From NCBI GenBank assembly GCA_030150265.1, contig JASLGG010000032.1:387079-451078 (forward strand): a DNA stretch of 64,000 bases. The letters run 5' to 3'. Made by a program: the position numbers and the translations under genes. Origin of the DNA: Protaetiibacter sp. Lineage in GTDB: Bacteria > Actinomycetota > Actinomycetes > Actinomycetales > Microbacteriaceae. Below, piece after piece: positions 7,252-17,525 of this stretch; positions within the stretch are counted from its first letter, which is position 1; each line of letters starts with the position of its first letter. The notes beneath the pieces were generated by a model that saw nothing but the letters and a program-made list of their open reading frames with translations, had not been told where the DNA came from and did no database searches.

Positions 7252-8031
7252 TCACCCGAACTTGCCGGAGACGTAGTCCTCGGTGGCCTTGACCGACGGG
7301 TTCGAGAACATCGTGGTCGTGTCGTCGTACTCGATGAGCTTGCCCGGCTTGCCGGTGCCCTCGATGTTGAAGAACGCGGTCTTGTCGGAGACGCGCGAGG
7401 CCTGCTGCATGTTGTGGGTCACGATGACGATCGTGTACTCGGTCTTCAGCTCCTCGATGAGGTCCTCGATCGCGAGCGTCGAGATGGGGTCGAGCGCCGA
7501 GCAGGGCTCGTCCATGAGGATCACCTCGGGCGACACCGCGATCGTGCGCGCGATGCACAGGCGCTGCTGCTGGCCGCCCGAGAGACCCGAACCCGGCTTG
7601 TCGAGGCGGTCCTTGACCTCGTTCCACAGGTTCGCGCCCTGCAGCGACTTCTCCACGAGCGCGTCGGCGTCCGACTTGGTGATCCTCTTGTTGTTGAGGC
7701 GCACCCCCGCGAGCACGTTCTCGCGGATCGACATCGTGGGGAACGGGTTCGGCCGCTGGAACACCATGCCCACCTGGCGCCGCACGAGCACCGGGTCGAC
7801 GCCCGCGCCGTACAGGTTGTTGCCGTCGATGAGCACCTCGCCGTCGACGCGCGCGCCCGGGATCACCTCGTGCATGCGGTTGAGCGTGCGGATGAAGGTC
7901 GACTTGCCGCATCCGGACGGCCCGATGAAGGCGGTCACCGTGCGGGGCTCGATCGTGAGCGTCACGCCCTCGACGGCGCGGAAGGCGCCGTAGTAGACGT
8001 CGAGGTCGCGGACTTCGATGCGCTTGGACAT
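7252..8031 (-). CDS. pstB: Phosphate ABC transporter ATP-binding protein PstB
   Basis: 259 residues, the usual PstB length. Walker A GPSGCGKST at 37-45, the Q-loop in MVFQRPNPFP, signature LSGGQQQR at 150-157 and Walker B VILMDEP near 170-176 are all present, followed by a SALDP D-loop and a TH switch histidine (THNMQQ). It hydrolyses ATP to drive high-affinity phosphate import through PstC-PstA. It is the last gene of pstSCAB, 21 bases after pstA, so it belongs to the Pho-box-controlled operon. Confidence 0.97.
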   Translation of the reverse strand: MSKRIEVRDLDVYYGAFRAVEGVTLTIEPRTVTAFIGPSGCGKSTFIRTLNRMHEVIPGARVDGEVLIDGNNLYGAGVDPVLVRRQVGMVFQRPNPFPTMSIRENVLAGVRLNNKRITKSDADALVEKSLQGANLWNEVKDRLDKPGSGLSGGQQQRLCIARTIAVSPEVILMDEPCSALDPISTLAIEDLIEELKTEYTIVIVTHNMQQASRVSDKTAFFNIEGTGKPGKLIEYDDTTTMFSNPSVKATEDYVSGKFG

Positions 8032-8052
8032 GGGTTCCTTCGGGGTTGCGGG

Positions 8053-9132
8053 TCAGCGCCCGAGCTTGGGCGAGAAGAAGTGGGAGACGAGGCGCGCGAC
8101 CGCGTTGAGCAGGGCGACGATGAGGATGAGGGTGAGGGCGCCGGCCCACGCCCGCTGGATGTAGAACTCCGCGTCGGTGCCGGGGCTCATGTACTGCGTG
8201 TAGACGAACACCGGGAGCGACATCATCCGCTCGGCGAACGGGTTGTAGTTCATCGACGCCGTGAAGCCCGCGACGATGAGCAGCGGGGCGGTCTCGCCGA
8301 TGACGCGCGAGATCGAGAGCATGACGCCGGTCGTGATGCCGGCGATCGAGGTCGGCAGCACGACCTTCACGATCGTGCGCCACTTGGGCACCCCGAGCGC
8401 GTAGGAGGCCTCGCGCAGCTCGTTGGGCACGAGGCGCAGGATCTCCTCGCTCGAGCGGACCACCACCGGGATCATGAGGATCGACAGCGCGATCGAGCCC
8501 GAGAAGCCGAGCCGCACGCCGTCGCCGAACAGCAGCGCGAAGAGCGAGTAGGTCGCGAGGCCTGCGACGATCGAGGGGATGCCGGTCATGACGTCGACGA
8601 AGAAGGTGATGCCGCGGGCGAGCTTGCCGGTGCCGTACTCGACGAGGTAGATCGCCGTCATGAGGCCGATCGGGATCGAGATGAGCGCCGCGAAGCCCGT
8701 GATGATGAGGGTGCCGACGATCGCGTGCAGCGCGCCGCCGCCCTCGCCCACGACGTTGCGCATCGAGCTGTTGAGGAAGGTGCCGTTCAGCAGGGTCGGC
8801 ATCCCGTTGACGACGACCGTGATCGTGAGCCACACGAGCGGGATGAGGGCGAGCACGAACGCCGAGACCACGAGCGAGGTGATGAGGCGGTCGACCGACT
8901 GGCGGCCGCCCTCGACGAGGCGCGAGATGAGCCAGTTCGCGAGGATGAACAGCGCGACCCCGGCGATCGTCGCGAGGATCCAGTTGAACTCGCCCTCGGA
9001 TGCCACGGCGAGCAGCGCGCCGCCGCCGAGGCACACGGCGAGCGAGGCGGCCAGCACGACCCAGGAGATGCCGCGCGGGAGCTTGCCGGCCGTGAAGGCG
9101 TTGGCGAGGGGACGGGTGGCGACGGTCGTCAT
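8053..9132 (-). CDS. pstA: Phosphate ABC transporter permease PstA
   Basis: 359 residues from ATG 9132, which shares its first base with the pstC stop (TGATG), giving tight coupling. About 60-80 residues at the N-terminus carry two extra hydrophobic segments before the standard six-helix BPD_transp_1 domain, so the protein is longer than the roughly 280-300 residues usual for PstA. The coupling loop EILRLVPNELREASYALGVPKWRT is the EAA-type contact with PstB. PstA pairs with PstC to form the membrane channel for phosphate. Confidence 0.96.
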   Translation of the reverse strand: MTTVATRPLANAFTAGKLPRGISWVVLAASLAVCLGGGALLAVASEGEFNWILATIAGVALFILANWLISRLVEGGRQSVDRLITSLVVSAFVLALIPLVWLTITVVVNGMPTLLNGTFLNSSMRNVVGEGGGALHAIVGTLIITGFAALISIPIGLMTAIYLVEYGTGKLARGITFFVDVMTGIPSIVAGLATYSLFALLFGDGVRLGFSGSIALSILMIPVVVRSSEEILRLVPNELREASYALGVPKWRTIVKVVLPTSIAGITTGVMLSISRVIGETAPLLIVAGFTASMNYNPFAERMMSLPVFVYTQYMSPGTDAEFYIQRAWAGALTLILIVALLNAVARLVSHFFSPKLGR

Positions 9133-10070
9133 CAGTTGGCTCCCGAGAATTCCTTGCGGCGTGCGACCGCCCACCGGGCGATCGAGTTGACCGCGAAGGT
9201 GATGACGAAGAGGATGAGGCCCGTCGCGATGAGCACGTTGACGTAGCTGCCGTGCGCCTCGGGGTAGTTGAGGGCGATGTTGGCGGGGATCGTGGTCGGG
9301 TTCTGCGGACCGGTCAGCACGAAGCTGATGACGGCGGCAGGCGAGAGCACCATGGCCACCGCCATCGTCTCGCCGAGCGCGCGGCCGAGGCCGAGCATCA
9401 CTGCGGAGATGATGCCGGGACGCCCGAAGGGCAGCACCGCCATCCGGATCATCTCCCAGCGGGTGGCGCCGAGCGCGAGCGCCGCCTCCTCGTGCAGCTT
9501 GGGCGTCTGCAGGAACACCTCGCGGCAGAGCGCCGTGATGATCGGCAGGATCATCACGGCGAGCACGATCGCGACCGTCAGGATGGTGCGGCCGGTGCCC
9601 GAGACGGGCGGGGTGAAGAGCGGGAACCAGCCGAGGTTGTCGACGAGCCAGGAGTAGAACGGCTGGATGGCGGGGGCGAGCACGCCCGCTCCCCACAGGC
9701 CGAAGACGACCGACGGCACCGCGGCGAGCAGGTCGATCGTGTAGCCGAGGCCCTGCGCCAGGCGGCGGGGCGCGTAGTGGGAGATGAAGAGCGAGATGCC
9801 GAGTGCGATCGGCACGGCGATGAGGAGGGCGAGAGCGGCCGCCCAGACGGTGCCGAAGACGAGCGGGCCGACATAGGCCCAGAAGCTCGACGGCGATCCC
9901 TTGATCTCGTCGGGGTTCACGAGGAAGGCGGGGATGGACTGCGCGACGAGGAAGATCGCGACGCCCGCGAGGACGACGAGGATGAGGGCGCCGGCGGCGA
10001 GCGCGCCACCCGAGAACAGGGTGTCGCCCAGGCGCTTCTTGGCGACGATCCGGGGCGTGGCGGAGGTCAT
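9132..10070 (-). CDS. pstC: Phosphate ABC transporter permease PstC
   Basis: 312 residues with a BPD_transp_1 fold: an N-terminal helix (about 20-44), then five further membrane segments. The EAA loop is LHEEAALALGATRWEMIRMAVLP. The charged N-terminus is consistent with the cytoplasmic side. It is preceded by an 86-base gap from pstS containing a 19-bp hairpin that may cut its expression relative to the binding protein. Confidence 0.96.
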   Translation of the reverse strand: MTSATPRIVAKKRLGDTLFSGGALAAGALILVVLAGVAIFLVAQSIPAFLVNPDEIKGSPSSFWAYVGPLVFGTVWAAALALLIAVPIALGISLFISHYAPRRLAQGLGYTIDLLAAVPSVVFGLWGAGVLAPAIQPFYSWLVDNLGWFPLFTPPVSGTGRTILTVAIVLAVMILPIITALCREVFLQTPKLHEEAALALGATRWEMIRMAVLPFGRPGIISAVMLGLGRALGETMAVAMVLSPAAVISFVLTGPQNPTTIPANIALNYPEAHGSYVNVLIATGLILFVITFAVNSIARWAVARRKEFSGAN

Positions 10071-10103
10071 GGGTCCTCGTCTGGTCGATATGGGTTTCAG
10101 TAT

Positions 10104-10149
10104 GTCGGGCTGCGGCTCCCGGTGCGATGCCCGGGAGCCGCAGCCCGAC
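10104..10149 (-). promoter_or_regulatory. 19-bp perfect hairpin between pstS and pstC
   Basis: GTCGGGCTGCGGCTCCCGG (10104-10122) pairs exactly with 10131-10149 across an eight-base loop. It lacks a U-tract, so it probably acts as a partial terminator or 3'-end stabiliser that keeps pstS message above pstCAB, matching the excess of binding protein needed. Confidence 0.75.
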
Positions 10150-10156
10150 GACGGTG

Positions 10157-11251
10157 CTACTTGATCGAGGCGACGGCCGCGGCGACCTTGGCCGAGAGGT
10201 CGGCCGACAGCGGGGCGGCGCCCGCCTTCTCGGCGGCCAGCTTCTGGCCCTCCTCGCTCGTGATGTAGCCGATGTAGGCCTTCACGAACTCGGCCTTGGC
10301 GGCGTCCGCGTACTGCTGGCAGACGATGCTGTACGAGACGAGCACGAGCGGGTAGTGGCTCGGGTCGGTCGTCTTGCGGTTCAGCTTGAAGGCGAGGTCG
10401 TTGTCGGCGCGGCCCTCGACGAGCGGGGACTCCGCGACGACCGCGGCCGCGGCCTCCGGGCTGTACGAGACGAACGAGTCGCCGACCTTGATCTGGGCGG
10501 TACCGAGCGAGCCGGCCTTCGACGCGTCGGCGTAGCCGATCGTGCCGGTGCCGTTCTTCACGGCGTCGACGACACCCGAGGTGCCCTGGGCGCCCTCACC
10601 GCTCTGGTACGGGAACGCGTCGGCGGGCTTCTGGTCCCACGCCTCGGGCGCGTTCTGGTTGAGGTAGTCGGCGAAGTTCTTCGTCGTGCCCGAGTCGTCC
10701 GAGCGGTGCACCGCGGTGATCGTCAGGTCGGGGAAGGTGGTGCCCGCGTTGAGCGCGGCGATCGCCGGGTCGTTCCAGTTGGTGATGTCGCCCTTGAAGA
10801 TCTTTGCGAGCGTGGCGGCGTCGAGCTTGAGCTCCTTGACGCCGTCGACGTTGAAGATCACCGCGATGGGCGAGATGTAGGTCGGGATGTCGATCGCCTT
10901 GCTGTCGGCCGCGCAGGCCGTGAAGGTCTTCGCGAGCTCGTCGTCCGAGAGCGCCGAGTCGGAGCCGGCCCAGTCGGAGCCGCCGGCGATGAAGGTCTCG
11001 CGACCCGCACCCGAGCCGGTCGGGTCGTAGTTGATGGTGACCTTGGGGTTCGCGGTCTGGAAGGCGGCGACCCAGGCCTCCTGCGCCGAGCCCTGCGACG
11101 ACGCGCCTGCGCCGTTGAAGGTGCCGGAGAGGGTGCTCTCGGGGGCCGAGCTGTCGCCGCCGGACGGCGTCTCGTTGGCGGCGCAGGACGAGAGGGCGAG
11201 GGCGCCCACGACCGCGAGGGCGGCGATGCCACCGATGCGCGTGATCTTCAC
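10157..11251 (-). CDS. pstS: Phosphate-binding lipoprotein PstS
   Basis: 364 residues from GTG 11251, preceded by GAAGGGAA. A lipoprotein signal ends in LALSSC with Cys23 as the lipid-attachment residue. The mature protein begins with a short Ser/Gly/Pro linker and then FNGAGASSQ, the phosphate-loop start typical of PstS; later motifs include DPTGSGAGRETF, GSDWAGSDSAL and HRSDDSGTTKNF, all parts of the phosphate site. It captures phosphate outside the membrane and hands it to PstCA. A Pho box lies 90 bases upstream. Confidence 0.97.
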   Translation of the reverse strand: MKITRIGGIAALAVVGALALSSCAANETPSGGDSSAPESTLSGTFNGAGASSQGSAQEAWVAAFQTANPKVTINYDPTGSGAGRETFIAGGSDWAGSDSALSDDELAKTFTACAADSKAIDIPTYISPIAVIFNVDGVKELKLDAATLAKIFKGDITNWNDPAIAALNAGTTFPDLTITAVHRSDDSGTTKNFADYLNQNAPEAWDQKPADAFPYQSGEGAQGTSGVVDAVKNGTGTIGYADASKAGSLGTAQIKVGDSFVSYSPEAAAAVVAESPLVEGRADNDLAFKLNRKTTDPSHYPLVLVSYSIVCQQYADAAKAEFVKAYIGYITSEEGQKLAAEKAGAAPLSADLSAKVAAAVASIK

Positions 11252-11340
11252 TGTGTTCCCTTCGGGAATTCGGTCAGGATGCGAGGCTCTTGGCGGCCTC
11301 GGCTCCGACGCTAGGAAGCGACGGTGACCAGGTTCGTCGG

Positions 11341-11362
11341 GATCGGTGAACGGAAGGTGAAC
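11341..11362 (-). promoter_or_regulatory. Pho box upstream of pstS
   Basis: On the minus strand two adjacent 11-base units read GTTCACCTTCC and GTTCACCGATC, matching the direct-repeat unit recognised by actinobacterial PhoP/RegX3-type regulators. A possible -10 TAGCGT lies at 11313-11308. RegX3 encoded at 23711 is the obvious candidate activator under phosphate starvation. Confidence 0.8.
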
Positions 11363-11372
11363 GAGACGGGAA

Positions 11373-12310
11373 CTACGCGGTGGGCCCGTGCACCTCGACG
11401 GCCACCACGCCGGTCTCGGGACGGTCGGCCGGCACGTGCAGCACGGCGTACTCGCCGGTGGCGAGCGCGGCGGCGCGGTGCAGCTCGTCGCCGTCGACGG
11501 TGCCCGTCTCGGCGACGACCGCGGCGATGATCTGGGGCAGCACGGGCCCGTGGCTGCACAGCACGACCGACTCGCCGTCACGGATGCGCTCCGCCACGAA
11601 GTCGCGCACCTCGCGCCCGCCGGCGCGGTACGCGTCCTGGCTGATGACGGCCTCCTCCTCGACGGGGAGGCCGGTCACGCGGGAGGTCGGCTCGATCGTG
11701 TCGAGGCAGCGCTCGGCGGTCGAGCTGATGAGACGGCGCGGACGGAAGGCGGCGACGCCGTGCGAGACGCTGAGAGCCTGCAGCGCGCCGCGCTTCAGGA
11801 GCGGGCGGTCGGCATCCGGGCCGTCCCAGTCGCCCGGAGGCACGGCCTTGCCGTGACGCAGCGCGACGATCGCGAAGGTGCGGGCGCGGCCCTGCGCGAA
11901 CAGCTCGCCGAAGCGGTCGACGATGTCGATGTCGTGCGGGTAGCTGAGCACCTGGCGGGCCCTGCCGAGACCCACCCAGCGGAGCTCCTCGATCTCGTCG
12001 TTGGAGGCGAAGGTGGAGTTGGCGATCGCGTCGGCGCTCACCTCGCCCGCCCAGTAGTAGACCTGCTTGTCGCGTCCGCCCGGCAGCTGGTACTCGACGA
12101 CGCCGAGCGGGGCGCCGAGCCCGATGAGCAGGCCCGTCTCCTCGGCGATCTCGCGCACCGCGGTCTCGGGAAGCGTCTCGCCCGGATCGACCTTGCCCTT
12201 GGGGAGCGACACGTCCTTGTGCTGCGTGCGGTGCACGAGCAGGATCTTCGGCTTGCCCTTCTTCGACACCCGCCAGCAGACGGCGCCGGCGGCGAGCACG
12301 GGTGCCTGCT

Positions 12311-12314
<4 letters not shown>
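11373..12314 (-). CDS. MutT1-type Nudix hydrolase fused to a histidine phosphatase domain
   Basis: 313 residues from ATG 12314, overlapping the ppk1 stop by four bases. The N-terminal Nudix domain has the complete box GKVDPGETLPETAVREIAEETG (first 20 residues from G40). The C-terminal half is a phosphoglycerate-mutase-like phosphatase with ALRHGK (R153, H154) and a second histidine in CSHGPV. The layout matches mycobacterial MutT1, which hydrolyses 8-oxo-GTP/dGTP and diadenosine polyphosphates. Coupling with polyphosphate kinase links nucleotide clean-up and polyphosphate metabolism. Confidence 0.9.
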
Positions 12315-14491
<2,177 letters not shown>

Positions 14492-14525
14492 ATCCTGCCA
14501 GGAACGGCGTGAACGGCGGATGAAC

Positions 14526-15212
14526 TCAGAGCCCCGCGCCCACCGCGCTCTGCTCCTCCTCCGCCACGTTGAAGCGGTATCCGACGTTGCGCACCGTACC
14601 GATGAGCGACTCGAGGTCGCCGAGCTTGGCGCGCAACCGCCGCACGTGCACGTCGACCGTGCGGGTGCCGCCGAAGTAGTCGTAGCCCCACACCTCCGAG
14701 AGCAGCTGCTCGCGGGTGAACACCCTGCTCGGGTGCGCGGCGAGGAAGCGCAGCAGCTCGAACTCCTTGAAGGTGAGGTCGAGCGGACGCCCGTGCACCT
14801 TCGCCGAGTAGCTGGCCTCGTCGATCACGACGCCCGAGGTCTGGATCTTGGAGCCCGCGCCCTGGGCGGCGAGCCGGTCGATCACGAGACGGATGCGCGC
14901 ATCCACCTCCGCCGGCCCCGCGGTCGTGAGCACCACCTCGTCGACGCCCCAGTCGGCCGAGACCGCCGGGAACCCGCCCTCGGCCAGCACGAGCACGAGG
15001 GGAACCCCGACGCCGGTCGTGCGCAGGATGCGGCAGAGCGACTTGGCGGCGGCGAGGTCGCCCCGCGCGTCGACCAGCACGAGGTCGGAGCCGGGCGCCG
15101 AGACGAGCGCCGCGGGCTCCGCGGGGATGGTGCGCACGCGATGCCCGAGCAGGCCGAGGGCCGGCAGCGCATCGGTTCCGGCTGCCGCGCTCAGGATCAG
15201 AAGCTGCGCCAC
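14526..15212 (-). CDS. glnR: GlnR-type winged-helix regulator (atypical response regulator)
   Basis: 228 residues from GTG 15212 with GGAGAGGA upstream. The receiver half (ALGLLGHRV, DLVLVDARGDL, FPAVSADWGVDEVVLTTAGPAEVDARIRL) matches actinobacterial GlnR. It keeps D48 but lacks the acidic pair near residues 8-10 needed for a phosphorylation pocket, as in GlnR. The C-terminal OmpR-type winged helix has LTFKEFELLRFLAAHPSRVFTREQLL (first 20 residues) and a RTVDVHVRRLR recognition helix. GlnR controls nitrogen assimilation genes; its link to ppk1 here joins nitrogen and phosphate control. Confidence 0.88.
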   Translation of the reverse strand: MAQLLILSAAAGTDALPALGLLGHRVRTIPAEPAALVSAPGSDLVLVDARGDLAAAKSLCRILRTTGVGVPLVLVLAEGGFPAVSADWGVDEVVLTTAGPAEVDARIRLVIDRLAAQGAGSKIQTSGVVIDEASYSAKVHGRPLDLTFKEFELLRFLAAHPSRVFTREQLLSEVWGYDYFGGTRTVDVHVRRLRAKLGDLESLIGTVRNVGYRFNVAEEEQSAVGAGL

Positions 15213-15307
15213 GCACGTCCTCTCCAGCGACGGGGGCTTCCGGCGGGGTCGACCGGCAGGATCCGGCCGCGTCGCTAGGGCACAGTGTACGCAGACGGCG
15301 CGCGCCG

Positions 15308-15313
15308 TAGGCT
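15308..15313 (+). promoter_or_regulatory. -10 element for a leaderless gene
   Basis: TAGGCT lies six bases before GTG 15320, so transcription probably begins at the start codon. Confidence 0.6.
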
Positions 15314-15319
15314 GGAGCC

Positions 15320-15571
15320 GTGGCCATCTCCCTGCGCAGCGTCGTCCCGGTGTGGGTCGCCGCCCTGCTCGGTGCGGTGGCCGTGGCCCTCTTCGCGCCC
15401 GCCGCGCCGCTCACCTGGATCCCCGTCGCGATGGCGGGGGCCGTGCTGCTGACCTTCGTGATCCAGCTGGGCCTCAGCCGCAAGGAGGGCCTCGTCGACC
15501 GGATCGTCGCGAGCCTCGGCGGTGCCGTGGTGATCCTCGCCCTCGCGAGCCTGGTGCTCTGGCTGATCTGA
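15320..15571 (+). CDS. Small three-helix membrane protein
   Basis: 83 residues with three hydrophobic helices (about 8-28, 31-51, 63-82) and a short cytoplasmic RKEGLVDR loop. It resembles small conserved membrane proteins found beside the nitrobindin-like gene in this family of bacteria. Divergent from glnR. Function unknown; no charged residue inside a helix suggests transport. Confidence 0.75.
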   Translation: MAISLRSVVPVWVAALLGAVAVALFAPAAPLTWIPVAMAGAVLLTFVIQLGLSRKEGLVDRIVASLGGAVVILALASLVLWLI

Positions 15572-15592
15572 GCCTCCGTCCCCGCGTGCGGA

Positions 15593-15598
15593 TAGGAT
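15593..15598 (+). promoter_or_regulatory. -10 element for the 36-residue membrane peptide gene
   Basis: TAGGAT is six bases before ATG 15605, the same leaderless spacing as its neighbours. Confidence 0.55.
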
Positions 15599-15604
15599 GG
15601 GGGC

Positions 15605-15715
15605 ATGATGCTGGCGCTCGAGCTCTTCTTCATCGGTCTGCTCGGCCTCGCGACGCTCTCCATCGGGGCCGTCTCCGTCGTGGTGCTCTACAACCTGTTC
15701 CGCGGCCAGCGCTGA
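15605..15715 (+). CDS. 36-residue single-helix membrane peptide
   Basis: MMLALELFFIGLLGLATLSI begins a single hydrophobic helix, continuing to VVVLYNLFRGQR. The NLFRGQR end is positively charged, placing it inside. It has its own leaderless -10 and ends five bases before the next gene. High hydrophobic content and tight packing argue for a real small protein too short for common gene finders. Function unknown. Confidence 0.65.
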   Translation: MMLALELFFIGLLGLATLSIGAVSVVVLYNLFRGQR

Positions 15716-15719
15716 GGCC

Positions 15720-16352
15720 GTGTTCGAGCTCGACGTCGACCTCCCGGCCGAACTCGTCCCGCTCTCCTGGCTGATCGGCGTCTGGGAGGGGTCGGGCGTC
15801 GTCGCCTACCGTGTGGGCGACGAGGTGCGCGAGCACGAGTTCGGGCAGCGGGTCGCGTTCAGCCACGACGGCACGCCGCACCTGCAGTACAGCTGCACGG
15901 CGTGGCTGTTCCCGGATGACGCTTCCGACGCATCCGACGACGCCCCGGCCGCCGAGCCCCGGCAGATCTTCTCCGAGATCGGCTACTGGCGGCTCGCGCG
16001 CCCGCTCGGCGCGGCCGACGACGGGCCGGCGATGCTGCCCGGAACGGGCGCACCCGTGTTCCGCACCGCGGAGGCGGTCGAGACGCTGCGCAACGGGCGC
16101 GGGGCGTTCGACCTCGAGGTGCTGCTCGTGCAGCCCGGCGGTGTGAGCGAGCTCTACCTCGGCGAGATCAACGGCCCGCGTGTCGACCTCGCGACGGATG
16201 CCGTGCTCCGGTCCCCGACGGCGAAGGAGTACGCGGCGGCCACCCGCCTCTACGGCCTCGTCGAGGACCACCTGCTCTGGGCGTGGGACATCGCCGCGCT
16301 CGGGCAGGATCTGCGCACCCACGCATCCGGACGGCTCGCGCGTGTCGAGTAG
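15720..16352 (+). CDS. Nitrobindin-like haem-binding FABP-family protein (DUF1794)
   Basis: 210 residues from GTG 15720. The N-terminal GVWEGSGVVAY (about 20-30) is the nitrobindin GxWxGxG signature and the protein forms a ten-strand beta barrel: EHEFGQRVAFSH, LQYSCTAWLF, EIGYWRL, FDLEVLLVQPGGVSELYLGEI. Known members bind ferric haem through a C-terminal histidine and isomerise peroxynitrite to nitrate. The last residues include a THASG histidine that could be the haem ligand. It overlaps the following ygfZ gene by 11 bases. Confidence 0.9.
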   Translation: MFELDVDLPAELVPLSWLIGVWEGSGVVAYRVGDEVREHEFGQRVAFSHDGTPHLQYSCTAWLFPDDASDASDDAPAAEPRQIFSEIGYWRLARPLGAADDGPAMLPGTGAPVFRTAEAVETLRNGRGAFDLEVLLVQPGGVSELYLGEINGPRVDLATDAVLRSPTAKEYAAATRLYGLVEDHLLWAWDIAALGQDLRTHASGRLARVE

Positions 16353-17451
16353 CAACCCCTTCACGGCCCGGGACGGCGCCGTGGGCGACCCTCCGGAGCA
16401 CTACGGCGACCCGATCGGCGAGCAGCGACCCCTCGCGGCGGGCGACGCGATCGTATACCTCGGCGACCGCGAGGTCGTGACCATCGCCGGCCCCGACCGG
16501 CTCGGCTGGCTCGACTCGCTCACCTCGCAGTCGCTCGCGCGCCTCGTGCCGGGCGAGTCGGCCGAGACCCTGCTGCTCGACCCCAACGGGCGCGTCGAGT
16601 ACGCGGCGCGGGTGCTCGACGACGGCGAGACCACCTGGCTGCTCATGGACGCCGGAACGGGCGCCCCCTTCGCCGCCTTCCTCGACCGGATGCGCTTCCT
16701 GCTGCGCGTGGAGGTCGCCGACCGCTCGGCCGACTTCGCGACCGTGGGGGCCTTCGGCGCGGCCCCCGCCGCCACCGCGGCGCCGAACGGCGTGCCGCTC
16801 GTGTGGGCCGACCCCTGGGGCGAGGTGCAGGTGGGCGGGTTCCAGTACGCGGCGGCGCCGCATCCGTCCGCGGGGTGGAGCTATCGCGAGGCGCTCGTGG
16901 AGCGCGCGCGGCTGGACGAGCTCGCCGGGCTGCCGTCCGCGGGGACGCTCGCGCTCGAGGCGCTGCGGATCGCCGCCTGGCGCCCGCGCGCCGCGACCGA
17001 GCTCGACGAGCGCACCATCCCGCACGAGCTCGACTGGCTGCGCTCGGCGGTGCACCTCGCGAAGGGCTGCTACCGCGGGCAGGAGACGGTCGCGAAGGTG
17101 CACAACCTGGGCCACCCGCCGCGCCGGCTCGTGATGCTGCACCTCGACGGCTCGGACGGGGTGCTTCCGGAGCCGGGCGCCGAGGTGCGGCTCGGGCGAC
17201 CGGAGGAGGCGGGCGCCGCGATCGGGCACGTGACCGCCTCCGCGCGGCACCACGAGCTCGGGCCGATCGCGCTCGCGATCGTGAAGCGCTCGGCCGACCC
17301 CGCCTCCGAGCTCACCGTGGTCGCCGACGACGTGCTCGTGCCGGCCGTGCAGGAGCTCGTCGTGCCGCCGTCGGCCGGCGCCACCGCCGAGGTGCCGCGC
17401 ATCCCCCGGCTCGGCGCCGTGCGTCGTCCTCCCGCCTCGCCCGCGGGGTGA
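16342..17451 (+). CDS. ygfZ: YgfZ-type folate-binding Fe-S maintenance protein
   Basis: 369 residues from GTG 16342, inside the end of the nitrobindin gene. A GcvT-like folate-binding fold covers about 30-260 and the hallmark KGCYRGQETVAKV motif is present near residue 236, followed by a C-terminal barrel. YgfZ proteins use tetrahydrofolate to help assemble or repair some iron-sulphur enzymes. The overlap with a haem-binding protein suggests a joint oxidative or nitrosative-stress role. A long inverted repeat follows and may end transcription. Confidence 0.92.
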   Translation: MSSSNPFTARDGAVGDPPEHYGDPIGEQRPLAAGDAIVYLGDREVVTIAGPDRLGWLDSLTSQSLARLVPGESAETLLLDPNGRVEYAARVLDDGETTWLLMDAGTGAPFAAFLDRMRFLLRVEVADRSADFATVGAFGAAPAATAAPNGVPLVWADPWGEVQVGGFQYAAAPHPSAGWSYREALVERARLDELAGLPSAGTLALEALRIAAWRPRAATELDERTIPHELDWLRSAVHLAKGCYRGQETVAKVHNLGHPPRRLVMLHLDGSDGVLPEPGAEVRLGRPEEAGAAIGHVTASARHHELGPIALAIVKRSADPASELTVVADDVLVPAVQELVVPPSAGATAEVPRIPRLGAVRRPPASPAG

Positions 17452-17468
17452 GCGGCGCGGCGCTTCGC

Positions 17469-17525
17469 TGAGGGGTCGCAAAGTGCTCCCATTCCGGCGT
17501 GTTGGGCGCACTTTGCGACCCCTCA
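17469..17525. repeat. 57-base inverted repeat with 18-base perfect arms
   Basis: TGAGGGGTCGCAAAGTGC (17469-17486) is matched exactly in reverse by 17508-17525 across a 21-base loop. It lies between converging genes and overlaps the last codon of the methyltransferase. It probably acts as a bidirectional terminator and may belong to a dispersed family like that at 6882. Confidence 0.85.

Noticed and set aside
7144..9246. Plus-strand frame across pstB and pstA
   Set aside because: Antisense shadow of two confident genes on the minus strand.
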